A stretch of 64,000 bases of DNA. Source: Pseudomonas rhizophila (GTDB taxonomy: Bacteria; Pseudomonadota; Gammaproteobacteria; Pseudomonadales; Pseudomonadaceae). Both the position numbers and the translations under genes were made by a program. The notes beneath the pieces were generated by a model, which did no database searches, was not told the DNA's origin, and was given only the letters and a program-made list of their open reading frames with translations. How positions within the stretch are numbered: position 1 is the first letter of the stretch; each line of letters begins with the position of its first letter. Below, one piece after another: positions 1 to 8,567 of the stretch. The stretch lies in assembly GCF_003033885.1 (NCBI RefSeq), contig NZ_CP024081.1, positions 3,286,046-3,350,045 of the forward strand, given 5' to 3'.

Positions 1-1338
1 CGGTTTCGTTTGTATGGCGGGCTGCCCACCGCCGACATCGCCTACCCCCAGGCACAGCACCGGTCGGTCGGGGTCACCATCGAGAAAGCTCACCAGCACT
101 ACGCTGCCGATCCTCAGGACGGGCCGTTCATTCAGCGTCAGGCGTGACACCGGCAGCGTGATGCCTTCGTTATCCGGGGTCCACAGGCTGACCGTGACAC
201 GGCCGCGTTGATCGGGGCGTGTCGGCTGATCGCCAGGGTCGAGTACGTACGCGAGGTGATAGCCGGGGATGCAGGGTCTTGGATGCTTGAGGGCAGGCCT
301 GAATACGGTGGACCATGGGATGGCCGAAAACCGGTTACGGTAATCGCGGGTCGCCGGTATGGGCGACAGGTTGGTTTCAAGGATGGAAAATTGCCGCCCG
401 CGATGCTGGATATCGGTGATCAGCCACTGGTCGTTGAAAGTGGACTCCGGGTGTTCACTGATCTGCACGATATGGCCGCTGCGCAGGAAGGGCTGGTGGC
501 TCTGGCCCTGGATTTCCCGCTGTCGACAGCGCAGCCGCTCAAGTCTGCGGCGGCCGGCCTGGTAGCGATGAGCCAACGTCGGACTGCTGCGTATCGTCTC
601 GTGATTTTCACCTTCGAAGGCGTGATTGGCCGCGCTGTCCCCGGCTTGGCTTGTGTCGCGATCACTGAAGCCGGCCGGCAGGCCATGGGTCATTGCGCAG
701 TGTCGCTGGTACACCTGCCTGATGGCTGGTTGCTGGCCGGGATCAGGGCGCAGGTTCAGTTCGATCGGACGGGCGGGAAAACTTTTCGGGTCTTCGGCGA
801 ACACCAGGACATGGCCATGAACGGTGTGTTCGAATTGGTAATGAATGCCTTCTTCTTCACACAACCGGTGCAGCAACTCCAGATCGCTCTCCTCGTACTG
901 GATACAGAACGGGCGGCACGGGTACTGCCCATGGGGCAGTTCAAAGCGGTAGCTGTGGGCCGGCAGCGCATTGTCTTCCAGCAGTCGATGCAGGATCTGC
1001 ACAGCGCTAAGCCGGTAGAACACCCGTCGCCGTGGGCCCTGTTCCAGGCGCTGGAGGTACGGCACCAGCGTCAAGCGATAGCCGATGCGCTGTGGGGCAT
1101 GGCTCGTCACGCCGACGCTGTGCACAACGCCATGCACACCGCATTCGCCATCGAGGCGCAGGAAGGCAGGCTGGTCCAGCAACGTGTCGGGATTGATCGG
1201 CGGCGACAGCCCGATCAATTCAAGGTCGAAACGGTATGGCTGATTAAGCGCTTCGCGACCGTTAAACCTCAGGACTTGCAGGCGCAAATCGCTTTGCGTG
1301 AGGGTCAGGCTGAAAGGACTTTCCGATTCGTTGCGCAT
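1..1338 (-). CDS. vgrG: Type VI secretion tip protein VgrG, 3' end outside the window
   Basis: This is the spike protein at the tip of the type VI secretion tube. The 446 visible residues start at an ATG (MRNESESPFSLTL) and run off the left edge without a stop. The first ~330 residues fit the gp27-like part of VgrG, including a phage-GPD-type stretch YEESDLELLHRLCEEEGIHY. From about residue 365 a gp5-like OB domain begins (GYHLAYVLDPGDQ, RGRVTVSLW) and ends with FLDGDPDRPVLCLGV. The OB part lacks the usual FHWD and WVRVSQ stretches, so it is shorter than in the common VgrG form. No other T6SS gene is visible next to it. A long ORF on the opposite strand (208-1365) is an artefact of GC-rich coding. 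Confidence 0.85.
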   Translation of the reverse strand, partial: MRNESESPFSLTLTQSDLRLQVLRFNGREALNQPYRFDLELIGLSPPINPDTLLDQPAFLRLDGECGVHGVVHSVGVTSHAPQRIGYRLTLVPYLQRLEQGPRRRVFYRLSAVQILHRLLEDNALPAHSYRFELPHGQYPCRPFCIQYEESDLELLHRLCEEEGIHYQFEHTVHGHVLVFAEDPKSFPARPIELNLRPDPGQQPAIRQVYQRHCAMTHGLPAGFSDRDTSQAGDSAANHAFEGENHETIRSSPTLAHRYQAGRRRLERLRCRQREIQGQSHQPFLRSGHIVQISEHPESTFNDQWLITDIQHRGRQFSILETNLSPIPATRDYRNRFSAIPWSTVFRPALKHPRPCIPGYHLAYVLDPGDQPTRPDQRGRVTVSLWTPDNEGITLPVSRLTLNERPVLRIGSVVLVSFLDGDPDRPVLCLGVGDVGGGQPAIQTKP

Positions 1339-1558
1339 CGCGGTTCTTACTGGCTGGGAAGATAAGTTCACGAGAGTACGAAACCGCAGGAGGAAAGGGG
1401 GCCCCAAATCGCCATTTCAGAAACTCCCTACAGCACGTCGGGGAAATGTTGATTCATCGGCGGTGATTTTTTGGTCGATCAGCCGGTTTAGGCCGTATAA
1501 ACTTGCGCCACAGCGCCGGCCAGCAGATGTCTCGGCGCGACAGACAAGAGAGTGAGTA

Positions 1559-2263
1559 ATGGGCGCACAGTGGAAGGTTAAACACAAAGAAGCGGCTGCC
1601 AACGCCAAGGGCAAGATCTTCGGCAAGCTGGTGAAGGAAATCACCATTGCCGCGCGCAACGGCGCTGACACTGCCACCAATGCGCATCTGCGACTGGTGG
1701 TCGAGCAGGCGAAAAAGGCCTCGATGCCCCGCGAGACCCTGGAGCGCGCGATCAAGAAAGGCTCCGGCCAGCTCGGCGAAACCGTGCAGTACCATCGTGT
1801 GACCTACGAAGGCTTCGCACCGCATCAGGTGCCGCTGATCGTCGAATGCGTGACCGATAACATCAACCGTACCGTCGCCGAGATTCGCGTTGCGTTTCGC
1901 AAGGGCCAACTGGGCGCCTCGGGTTCGGTCGCGTGGGACTTCAACCATGTCGGCATGATCGAAGCCGCCCCGGACAGCCCCGACGCTGATCCGGAAATGG
2001 CCGCCATCGAGGCCGGCGCCCAGGATTTCGAACCGGGCGAAGACGGCGCGACGCTGTTCCTCACTGATCCTTCCGACCTGGATGCGGTGCAGAAGGCGCT
2101 GCCGGAGCAAGGTTTCACTGTGCTGTCCGCCAAGCTCGGCTACCAGCCGAAAAACCCCGTCAGTGGCCTGACGGACGAGCAGATGGCCGAAGTCGAGGCG
2201 TTCCTTGAGGGCCTGGACAATCACGACGACGTGCAGGACATGTTTGTCGGGTTGGCCGGTTAA
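1559..2263 (+). CDS. YebC/PmpR-family regulator (YeeN-like paralogue)
   Basis: A 234-residue member of the YebC/PmpR/TACO1 family. The N-terminus ([19 protein letters not shown], then [13 protein letters not shown]) is the divergent YeeN-like version of the GHSKWANIKHRKAAQDAKR signature. The middle ([30 protein letters not shown]) matches the family's conserved core. Members bind DNA as regulators (PmpR, YebC), and recent work on the family also links it to translation. The target here is unknown. It is monocistronic. Its stop overlaps by four bases the end of the convergent kinase gene. Confidence 0.88.
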   Translation: MGAQWKVKHKEAAANAKGKIFGKLVKEITIAARNGADTATNAHLRLVVEQAKKASMPRETLERAIKKGSGQLGETVQYHRVTYEGFAPHQVPLIVECVTDNINRTVAEIRVAFRKGQLGASGSVAWDFNHVGMIEAAPDSPDADPEMAAIEAGAQDFEPGEDGATLFLTDPSDLDAVQKALPEQGFTVLSAKLGYQPKNPVSGLTDEQMAEVEAFLEGLDNHDDVQDMFVGLAG

Positions 2264-3615
2264 GCACCACAACCCCCTGTGGCGAGGGAGCAAGCTCCTT
2301 CGCCACAGTCGCGCAGTAAGCCTTCAATCTCCTCAAACCCCGGCCGCCCCAGCACCTGCGGCTGACAGCAGCGCGCCTGCAGATCCTGCAACGTTGCCAG
2401 TTCCTCAGCACTGAGCCCCGGTTCGATCCGCGCCAGCAGTTCCCCCAGCAAAATCCCGAACGCCCGCACTTCGATGCGTTGTAACGCACGGGTTTGCACC
2501 GTGTCGGCAGTGGCATGGAACGACGCCGCGCCAAAGTCGCCCAACAGACAGTCGCCCTGGTCATTGCACAAAATATTGTGCCCGTACAAATCACCGTGGG
2601 TAATGCCCTGGCGGTGCAGGTGCGCCGCCACCGAGGCGATGCCCAGGGCGATGCGCAAGGCCACGGGAGCGCTTAAACGCAGTGCGTCGGCATACACGTC
2701 GCGGGTGCAGGACTCCAGGCTCGGCAGCCCCGCCAGGTTGCGGTAGCTGGGCGCGATCAGGTCCATCACCAGTCCGGCCTGTTGCTCGGGGTGCCCGTTG
2801 ATCTGGCCCAGCACGTCGATAAGGTTCGGATGACGACCTGCGGTGATGCAGGCGTGCATTTCATGCAATGGCGAGCCGTCGCTGGTCATCTGGCCTTTGT
2901 ACAGTTTGAGCGCGACGTGTCGCGCGACCTGACCCGGTGGTTGCCATAGCGCCTGATGAATCACCCCCGAAGCGCCTTCGCCTAATTGTTGATGCACGTT
3001 CAGTTGCGACCAGTCGATGGGCGTCGTCCTCGCCAGGAGGTCGGCGTTGGCCTGGGTTTCCAGCGGGTTGCCGGCATAGGCCAGCCAGCTCAGGCTTGGC
3101 AACTCGAGCAACCATTGCGGCAGCTCGGTCAATTGGTTGGCGGCGATGCGCAGCAGTTCGAGACGATGGCACTGCCCCAGGCTCGTGGGCAACTGCTGTA
3201 ATCGGTTGCCGGCCAGCATGAGCTTTTGCAAGTGCGGGCGTTGGCCGAGCTCTTGCGGCAACTGACTGATGCGGTTGTCCGTCAGGATCAGCCAACGCAA
3301 TAGTGGCGGCAGGGCAGTGCCGGGCACGCGTTCGATGCGGTTAGCCTTGAAACCGACCATGGTCAATGCCGCGCAGCGGCCCAGGCATTCGGGCAATTCA
3401 ATGAAGTGGTTGTCCGAGCAGAACAACACCCGCAGGTGGGGCAACCGATGCAGATCATCGGGCAGCGCAGTCAACTGGTTGCCGCTGAGATTGAGGACTT
3501 CGAGCGAGTCGGCCAGGTCGAAGATTTCCCGGGGGAACTGTGTCAGGCCGCAGGACAGATCCAGCCGTTTGATGCCCGACAGCTGGCCGGCGCGCAGTTG
3601 AGCGAGGGTGTGCAT
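2260..3615 (-). CDS. Leucine-rich-repeat protein kinase
   Basis: A 451-residue soluble protein with two parts. Residues ~15-190 are leucine-rich repeats of about 23 residues ([18 protein letters not shown] and following). Residues ~205-450 are a Hanks-type kinase domain with glycine loop LGEGASG (212-217), lysine in VALKLYK (K237), catalytic loop HGDLYGHN (D342, N347) and DFG (360-362). HGD replaces the usual HRD. I use the ATG at 3615. A TTG 21 bases upstream would add seven residues but has no visible ribosome site. The last ~12 residues ([12 protein letters not shown]) are encoded by a REP palindrome, so the C-terminus may be an acquired extension. The substrate is unknown. Confidence 0.85.
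   Translation of the reverse strand: MHTLAQLRAGQLSGIKRLDLSCGLTQFPREIFDLADSLEVLNLSGNQLTALPDDLHRLPHLRVLFCSDNHFIELPECLGRCAALTMVGFKANRIERVPGTALPPLLRWLILTDNRISQLPQELGQRPHLQKLMLAGNRLQQLPTSLGQCHRLELLRIAANQLTELPQWLLELPSLSWLAYAGNPLETQANADLLARTTPIDWSQLNVHQQLGEGASGVIHQALWQPPGQVARHVALKLYKGQMTSDGSPLHEMHACITAGRHPNLIDVLGQINGHPEQQAGLVMDLIAPSYRNLAGLPSLESCTRDVYADALRLSAPVALRIALGIASVAAHLHRQGITHGDLYGHNILCNDQGDCLLGDFGAASFHATADTVQTRALQRIEVRAFGILLGELLARIEPGLSAEELATLQDLQARCCQPQVLGRPGFEEIEGLLRDCGEGACSLATGGCGA
2277..2308. repeat. REP-like palindrome inside the kinase 3' end
   Basis: Two 15-base arms (CTGTGGCGAGGGAGC and GCTCCTTCGCCACAG) flank two bases, with a single mismatch. It lies between the converging yebC-like and kinase genes and is translated as the C-terminus of the kinase. 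Confidence 0.8.
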
Positions 3616-3712
3616 GAGAGGTTCGCTGCTGATCAAGGGGCGGGCATCAAGCCCGAAGCCGCACAGTTAACCAATAATCAGTTCAACACAACACCCTGTG
3701 GCGAAGGTTTTA

Positions 3713-3740
3713 TCTGTGGGAGCAAGACTTGCCCCCACAA
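3713..3740. repeat. Degenerate REP element
   Basis: The sequence TCTGTGGGAGCAAGACTTGC followed by CCCCACAA is a degenerate copy of the Pseudomonas REP core. It sits in the gap between the kinase start and the end of the solute-binding-protein gene. Confidence 0.6.
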
Positions 3741-3766
3741 GGCCCCCTCGCCAGCGTCGAAGGTGT

Positions 3767-4828
3767 CTAGCGCTCGACGCTGCGGTTCCATCGTGCGTTC
3801 CAGGCCGGGCGTTGCTCGTTGACCTGGTCCCAATCCACTGCAATCGCCGTTTCCAGGTACTGCTTCATTGCCTCTACCTGGCCGCGGGTTTTGTCAGTGG
3901 TCGGTGTGGTGGGGTTGGACGGGATCTGGTCGCCTTCTTCCAGGGCGATGGCCTGGGCTTCGGGCGTCAGCAGGAAGGCGGCGAGCTTTTGCGCCAATTC
4001 AGGCTGGGTGTTCTGGGCAATGGCGCACTCAGCGACATTGAGCACCACCGCGCCTTCTTTGGGTTGCGCGTACTCGACCGGCATGCCCTTGAGTTTGAGC
4101 GCGGTCACTTGGGTCGGCGTCAACGGGAACAGCGCGGCTTCGTCGGTTTGCAGCATTTCGGAGATCTTCGCTGAGCTGGGGATGTATTCCAGCACGTTGC
4201 GTCCGACGGTGTTTGGCCAGGCCTTGAAGCCCGGTTCGACGTCAGTTTCGCTGCCGCCCTGGATCCGGTTGAACATCAGAAAACCGTGCAGGCCGAAGGT
4301 CGAGGAAGCCAGGGACTGGAACACCAGTTTGTCCTTGAAGCGTGGATCGGCCATGTCCATCCAGGAGGTGGGCGCACTCCAGCCATTTTCCTTGAACAAC
4401 CGTGTGTTGTAGGCAAGTCCCGTAACACCGAGGCTGACGGCCACGGCTTGATCCTTGATGCGGCCCTTGGCCGGAATCTGGGCCAGGGGTGGGCTGTCTT
4501 CGAGCTTGTCGCACAGCCCCATGGCGATGGCGCGGTACATGATGCCGTCGTCGAGGAACATCACGTGCATTTGCGGGTTGCCTTTACTGGCCTGGACTTT
4601 CGCCAGGATGTCGGCGGAGGTGCCGGGCACGATCACCACTTTGACGTTGTTGGCTTTTTCGAAGGCCGGCAAGACCTTGTCGGCGTAAAGCCGCTCCATG
4701 GTCCCACCGTTCATGCCCAGATAAAGCGTCGGCTCGGCCATCGCCTGGCTGACGGGGAGCAGGGCGCCCAGGCAGGAGAAACCCAGCGAGCAGAAACCGA
4801 ACAGTGCACTGCGTTTGACGTTATTCAT
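3767..4828 (-). CDS. Periplasmic solute-binding protein of a polyamine/opine-type ABC transporter
   Basis: A 353-residue family-1/PotD-type binding protein. The first ~31 residues form a signal peptide ending ...SQAMA, and the mature part begins EPTLYLGMNGG. The mature sequence has the two-lobe pattern of this family (VKVVIVPGTSADILAKV, QMHVMFLDDG, AVAVSLGVTGLAYN, KDKLVFQSL). It is the last gene of a seven-gene minus-strand operon with its own ATPase and permeases, 18 bases after the upstream FAD oxidase gene. The ligand is not evident from sequence. The three-subunit amine/opine oxidase encoded between it and the permeases suggests an amino-group-containing compound. Confidence 0.85.
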   Translation of the reverse strand: MNNVKRSALFGFCSLGFSCLGALLPVSQAMAEPTLYLGMNGGTMERLYADKVLPAFEKANNVKVVIVPGTSADILAKVQASKGNPQMHVMFLDDGIMYRAIAMGLCDKLEDSPPLAQIPAKGRIKDQAVAVSLGVTGLAYNTRLFKENGWSAPTSWMDMADPRFKDKLVFQSLASSTFGLHGFLMFNRIQGGSETDVEPGFKAWPNTVGRNVLEYIPSSAKISEMLQTDEAALFPLTPTQVTALKLKGMPVEYAQPKEGAVVLNVAECAIAQNTQPELAQKLAAFLLTPEAQAIALEEGDQIPSNPTTPTTDKTRGQVEAMKQYLETAIAVDWDQVNEQRPAWNARWNRSVER

Positions 4829-4846
4829 TGGCGCGACCTTCCTCTA

Positions 4847-5962
4847 TCAAGCAACGGAGATGGAGTGAAACCGGGTGATTGAAAACGCATCCAGCGACGT
4901 TTTTGACGCGCCGCAGCAGATGATCTCGGTGAGCGCCTGGCCCACCGCGGGACCGATCTGAAAACCTGCGCCGGCAAAGCCGAACGCATGCAACAGGCCG
5001 GGTTGGGTGCTGCTGTGACTGATCACCGGTTGGCGATCGGGCAGGTAACCTTCGGTGCCGCTCCAGGTGCGAATCGCCTGGGCACCTTTCAAAAAAGGGT
5101 AGAGCTCGACGGCTTGGCGCAGGATGTCGATCACTGCGTTCTGGCCGGGGCGGGCGCGGGCATTGTCCAGGGCGAAACCTTGGCCGCCCCCCAGCACGCA
5201 ATTGCCACGGGCGACCTGGCGGGCGTAGATACCGCCGCCCTCCACGCCAGTGCTGGCATCCATCACCAAGGGTAATGGCTCAGTGACCAGCATCGCTGGA
5301 TGCCCGGCGTGCATCGGCACCGCTTCGCCAAATTGCGCGGCAAAATGGCTCGCCCAGGCGCCCGCGCAGTTCAGCAGCCAGGGGGCCTGAAGCACCAGGC
5401 CCGTTTCGGTACGCACACTAAAGTGCTGACCGTCATGCTGCACATGGCTGACTGCGCATTGTTCAAAGACCTGTGCGCCATGCCTGCGGGCCGCCTGGGC
5501 AAATGCCGGGGACACCAGTCGCGGATTGGCGTGGCCGTCGTCCGGGCAGAGGGATGCTCCGACTGCAACTGCACCGACCCATGGGAAGCGGGCGCGCAAC
5601 TGGTCACGGTCCAGCAGTTGCAGATCAAGGCCGAAGCCCTGGCTGTTGGCGGCATAGTCGTGCAGGGCTCGCAAGTCGTCGGGGCTGCGGGCCAATTTCA
5701 GGTGACCGCTGCGCTGGTACTCCCCGTCGATGCCGATCAACTGCGGCAACTGGCTCCAGATTTCATGGGCCCGTTGCGACAACGGCAGTTGTGACAACGG
5801 TCGACCCTGGCGCCGCACGCCGCCGTAGTTGACGCCGCTGGAGTGCGAACCGCAGAAGTCTCGCTCCAGCAATGCCACCCGGCGTCCGGCCTTGCTCAGG
5901 AACAGCGCGGCCGAGGCCCCGACGATACCGCCGCCAATGATCACGACATCCACTTCGATCAT
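4847..5962 (-). CDS. FAD-dependent D-amino-acid/opine oxidase subunit (HcnC/OoxB-like)
   Basis: A 371-residue DAO-family flavoprotein. The N-terminus has the FAD dinucleotide-binding motif VVIIGGGIVGASAALFL and the ERDFCGSHSSGVNYGGVR stretch of the HcnC/opine-oxidase beta group. The C-terminus GFAGAGFQIGPAVGQAL contacts FAD in this family. Start: the ATG at 5962 overlaps the stop of the preceding subunit gene as ATGA, which implies translational coupling. A longer reading of the frame has no support. With the next two entries it should form a heterotrimeric membrane-associated dehydrogenase that oxidises a C-N bond and passes electrons onward. The substrate is unknown. Confidence 0.85.
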   Translation of the reverse strand: MIEVDVVIIGGGIVGASAALFLSKAGRRVALLERDFCGSHSSGVNYGGVRRQGRPLSQLPLSQRAHEIWSQLPQLIGIDGEYQRSGHLKLARSPDDLRALHDYAANSQGFGLDLQLLDRDQLRARFPWVGAVAVGASLCPDDGHANPRLVSPAFAQAARRHGAQVFEQCAVSHVQHDGQHFSVRTETGLVLQAPWLLNCAGAWASHFAAQFGEAVPMHAGHPAMLVTEPLPLVMDASTGVEGGGIYARQVARGNCVLGGGQGFALDNARARPGQNAVIDILRQAVELYPFLKGAQAIRTWSGTEGYLPDRQPVISHSSTQPGLLHAFGFAGAGFQIGPAVGQALTEIICCGASKTSLDAFSITRFHSISVA

Positions 5963-7314
5963 GGCTCGACCTCCAGGCCAAACGGTACGGGTTTGACCGG
6001 TGCCTGTGCCCGCATCCGGCCGATTTCGCCGACCGGACGCCCGCTCTCGCTGGCAATGATTTCCGCCGCTGCCGCGCCGCACATTCTCCCTTGGCAACGC
6101 CCCATGCCGACCCGGCAATGGGCCTTGACCCGGTTGATTTCCCAATGGCCTTCACCCACTACCTGGCGGATCTCGCCTGCGCTGACTTCTTCGCAGCGGC
6201 AGATCATCAGGTCGTCAGCGGCGTGGGCGGCCCAATCCGTGGGAAAGACAAAGGCGTGCTCCAGGCCCTGTCGGAAACGGCCGATGCGTTTCAGGGATTG
6301 TTCCAGTTGGGCGCAACGCTGCGGGTCGACCAGGTAGCCGAGGTCTTCGAGCAAGGCCAGGGCCGCACGTTCGCCGGCGATTTCCGCGGCGTCGGCACCC
6401 ATGATTCCGGCCCCGTCGCCTGCCAGGTAGATCCCCGGCACGCTGCTGCGACCGGCAGGGTCACGCTGCGGCAGCCAGGCACGGTTTAGGGGGCTCCAGG
6501 AAAATTCGCAGCCCAGCAGGTCAGCCAGTTGGGTTTCGCTGCGCAAGCCGTGGGCGAAGGCCACCGCGTCGCAGTCGAGCGATTGCAAGCCTTTTGCATT
6601 GCGCCACTGCAATGACTGGACGCGTCGTTCTCCGTCGATACGCGACAGGCTCGCACCCTGATGCACAGCGATGCCGTGGCTGCTCAGCCAGGCGCGATAG
6701 TAGAGCCCCTTGGCCAGTGTGGCCGGTTGAGCCAGCAGGCCGGGCAGGGCGCGGGCCTGGGCGCTCAAGGGCGAGCTGTCGAGTACCGCGACCACCTTGG
6801 CGCCGGCCTTGGCGTATTGATAAGCCACCAGATAAAGCAAAGGGCCGCTGCCGGCGAACACCACCCGTTCGCCGATGGCGCAACCCTGGAACTTCAGGGC
6901 GATCTGCGCCGCGCCCAGGCTGTACACACCTGGCAGAGTCCATCCCGGAGCGGGAAGGATTCGGTCAGTGGCGCCCGTTGCGACGATCACGCTGGCGTAC
7001 TCCAGGCGCGCGGCGCGGCCTTCATGCAAGGTATCCAGCAGGCCCGACTCGGCGTTCCACACCAGTGTGTCTGGCCGGTAATCGAGCTGTTCGCGCAACG
7101 CGTCGAAGGTTTGGTGCAGGGCGCTGGCTTTGTGCGCCTCAAAGCCATACAGCTTGGCCGGCGAGCGCTTGAAGTTGGCCGGTTGTTGCCGATAGATCTG
7201 TCCGCCACCGCGTGCGGCTTCATCCAGCAGGACGGGGTATACGCCGTGGGCGACCAAGGTCTGGGCGGCGCGGATACCCGCCGGCCCGGCCCCGATGATG
7301 ACTACCGGTTTCAT
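5959..7314 (-). CDS. NAD(P)/FAD oxidoreductase subunit with BFD-like iron-sulfur region (HcnB/OoxA-like)
   Basis: A 451-residue flavoprotein with an N-terminal Rossmann motif (VVIIGAGPAGIRAAQTL), a second nucleotide-binding motif near residue 150 (VVFAGSGPLLYLVAYQY) and the FAD-end motif GIYLAGDGAGIMGADAA. The C-terminal ~85 residues hold four cysteines (CRCEEVSAGEI ... CRVGMGRCQGRMC) in a BFD-like [2Fe-2S] arrangement. This is the HcnB/OoxA layout. The ATG at 7314 has GAGG five bases upstream. A GTG six bases earlier is less likely. It is separated from the small [2Fe-2S] subunit gene by 154 bases that contain a REP pair. Confidence 0.85.
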   Translation of the reverse strand: MKPVVIIGAGPAGIRAAQTLVAHGVYPVLLDEAARGGGQIYRQQPANFKRSPAKLYGFEAHKASALHQTFDALREQLDYRPDTLVWNAESGLLDTLHEGRAARLEYASVIVATGATDRILPAPGWTLPGVYSLGAAQIALKFQGCAIGERVVFAGSGPLLYLVAYQYAKAGAKVVAVLDSSPLSAQARALPGLLAQPATLAKGLYYRAWLSSHGIAVHQGASLSRIDGERRVQSLQWRNAKGLQSLDCDAVAFAHGLRSETQLADLLGCEFSWSPLNRAWLPQRDPAGRSSVPGIYLAGDGAGIMGADAAEIAGERAALALLEDLGYLVDPQRCAQLEQSLKRIGRFRQGLEHAFVFPTDWAAHAADDLMICRCEEVSAGEIRQVVGEGHWEINRVKAHCRVGMGRCQGRMCGAAAAEIIASESGRPVGEIGRMRAQAPVKPVPFGLEVEP

Positions 7315-7361
7315 AGCCACCTCGCAGGCGATGCTGTGGGATTTATGCTGCTATCGCCGCC

Positions 7362-7447
7362 GCCATCGCGAGCAGGTTCGCTGCCACAGGGGGACGGTGG
7401 TGATGCTTGCTGCAAGTCCCCTGTGGCAGCGAGTCTGTTCGCGATGG
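7362..7447. repeat. Inverted REP pair (REPIN) inside the operon
   Basis: Two ~30-base copies face each other: 7362-7391 (CCATCGCGAGCAGG...CCACAGGGG) and 7418-7447 (CCCCTGTGGCAGCG...CGCGATGG). They lie between the small [2Fe-2S] gene and the HcnB-like gene, so they are transcribed and could form a long hairpin in the operon mRNA. Confidence 0.85.
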
Positions 7448-7468
7448 GGCCATTCCAGACGGCATTGT

Positions 7469-7759
7469 TCATGGCTGGCGCCCCGGTTCGCGGGTGATCT
7501 GCTGGCCGGCTTCAAGTAGCGTCGAGCAGGCGCGCACGCGACGGCCGTCGCCCAAGCGGACCCAGCAATCCTGGCAGGCGCCCATCAGGCAGAAACCGGC
7601 CCGGGGCTCGGCGCTGAAGTCGCTGCCGCGCAAGTGTTCACTGCAGGTCAGCACAGCGGTAAGCAGGGTATCGCCCAGCAGACCGATGGCCGGTTTGCCG
7701 TCGAGGATAAAGTCCAATGCCGGGCGGTCGCCTTCGGCCAGTCGTTTCAACAGAGCCAT
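7469..7759 (-). CDS. Small [2Fe-2S] subunit of the amine/opine oxidase (HcnA-like)
   Basis: A 96-residue ferredoxin-like protein. Its cysteines are arranged C-x4-C-x2-C with a later fourth cysteine (GFCLMGACQDCW ... RRVRAC), as in HcnA and the small subunits of opine and hydroxyproline dehydrogenases. The ATG at 7759 is preceded by GAGGG five bases away. That ribosome site overlaps the stop of the upstream permease gene (gap of seven bases). The frame continues 14 codons further upstream, but those codons overlap the permease gene. It probably bridges electrons between the two flavin subunits. Confidence 0.85.
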   Translation of the reverse strand: MALLKRLAEGDRPALDFILDGKPAIGLLGDTLLTAVLTCSEHLRGSDFSAEPRAGFCLMGACQDCWVRLGDGRRVRACSTLLEAGQQITREPGRQP

Positions 7760-7766
7760 GGTGCCC

Positions 7767-8561
7767 TCATTGTTTGCCCACCAGAACCCGATCCAGGCCA
7801 TAGACCCGGTCGAGCAGAATCATGGTCAGCGCCGTGAGCGCGATGACCAGCGCCGACACCGCCGCCATCATCGGGTCGATGGATTCGGTGGCGTAGACAT
7901 ACATGCGCACCGGCAGGGTTTGCGTGGCCGGTGAAGTGACGAATATCGACAAGGTTACCTCGTCGAAGCTGTTGATGAACGCCAGCAACCAGCCTCCTGC
8001 TACCCCGGGCAGGATCATCGGCAAGGTGATTTGCCGAAACAGCGTGAAGCGCCCGGCCCCTAGCGATTGCGCGGCCTGCTCGGCGCTGCGGTCCAGGCCG
8101 ATGGCCGAGGCCAGCACCAGACGCAGTACATACGGTGTAATCACCAGCACATGGGCGAAGATCAGCCAGGTGAAGCTGCCGTTCACGCCCATCAGCGCAA
8201 ACAGCCGCAGCAACGCCACACCCAGTACCAGGTGTGGAATGATGATCGGCGACAGGAACAGGCCATTGAAAAAATCCCGGCCAGGGAATTCGAGCCGTGT
8301 GATCGCCAGCGCCGCCGGCACCGCGATCAACGTCGCCAACGACGCCGCACTGAATGCCAGGATCAGGCTGTTGTAGAACGCATCGATAAAGTCGGCGCGT
8401 TCGAACACCGCACGGAACCAGCGCAGGGAAAACGCCGTGGTCGGCAGGCTCAGGGTATTTTCCGGGGTGAAAGCAACAAGACAGACCACCACCAGCGGCG
8501 CCATCATGAACACCACCACCAGGGCATGAAACAACAGGGCGAAAGGACCGTTCCTGGACAT
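7767..8561 (-). CDS. ABC transporter permease, PotC-like
   Basis: A 264-residue inner-membrane permease with about six transmembrane segments. The EAA loop near residues 160-180 reads AEQAAQSLGAGRFTLFRQITLPMILPG, the contact site for the ATPase. The N-terminus (FALLFHALVVVFMMAPLVVV) and the motif NSFDEVTLSIFV match the PotC/PotI branch. It follows the partner permease gene with a six-base gap. Confidence 0.9.
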   Translation of the reverse strand: MSRNGPFALLFHALVVVFMMAPLVVVCLVAFTPENTLSLPTTAFSLRWFRAVFERADFIDAFYNSLILAFSAASLATLIAVPAALAITRLEFPGRDFFNGLFLSPIIIPHLVLGVALLRLFALMGVNGSFTWLIFAHVLVITPYVLRLVLASAIGLDRSAEQAAQSLGAGRFTLFRQITLPMILPGVAGGWLLAFINSFDEVTLSIFVTSPATQTLPVRMYVYATESIDPMMAAVSALVIALTALTMILLDRVYGLDRVLVGKQ

Positions 8562-8567
8562 GACGAG

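Noticed and set aside
208..1365. 385-codon plus-strand frame at the left end
   Set aside because: It lies opposite the VgrG frame, whose translation matches the family from start to edge.
4847..7759. hcnABC hydrogen cyanide synthase operon
   Set aside because: Subunit layout is the same, but the genes lie inside an ABC transporter operon with an IclR regulator, and the order and extra genes fit a catabolic amine/opine oxidase.
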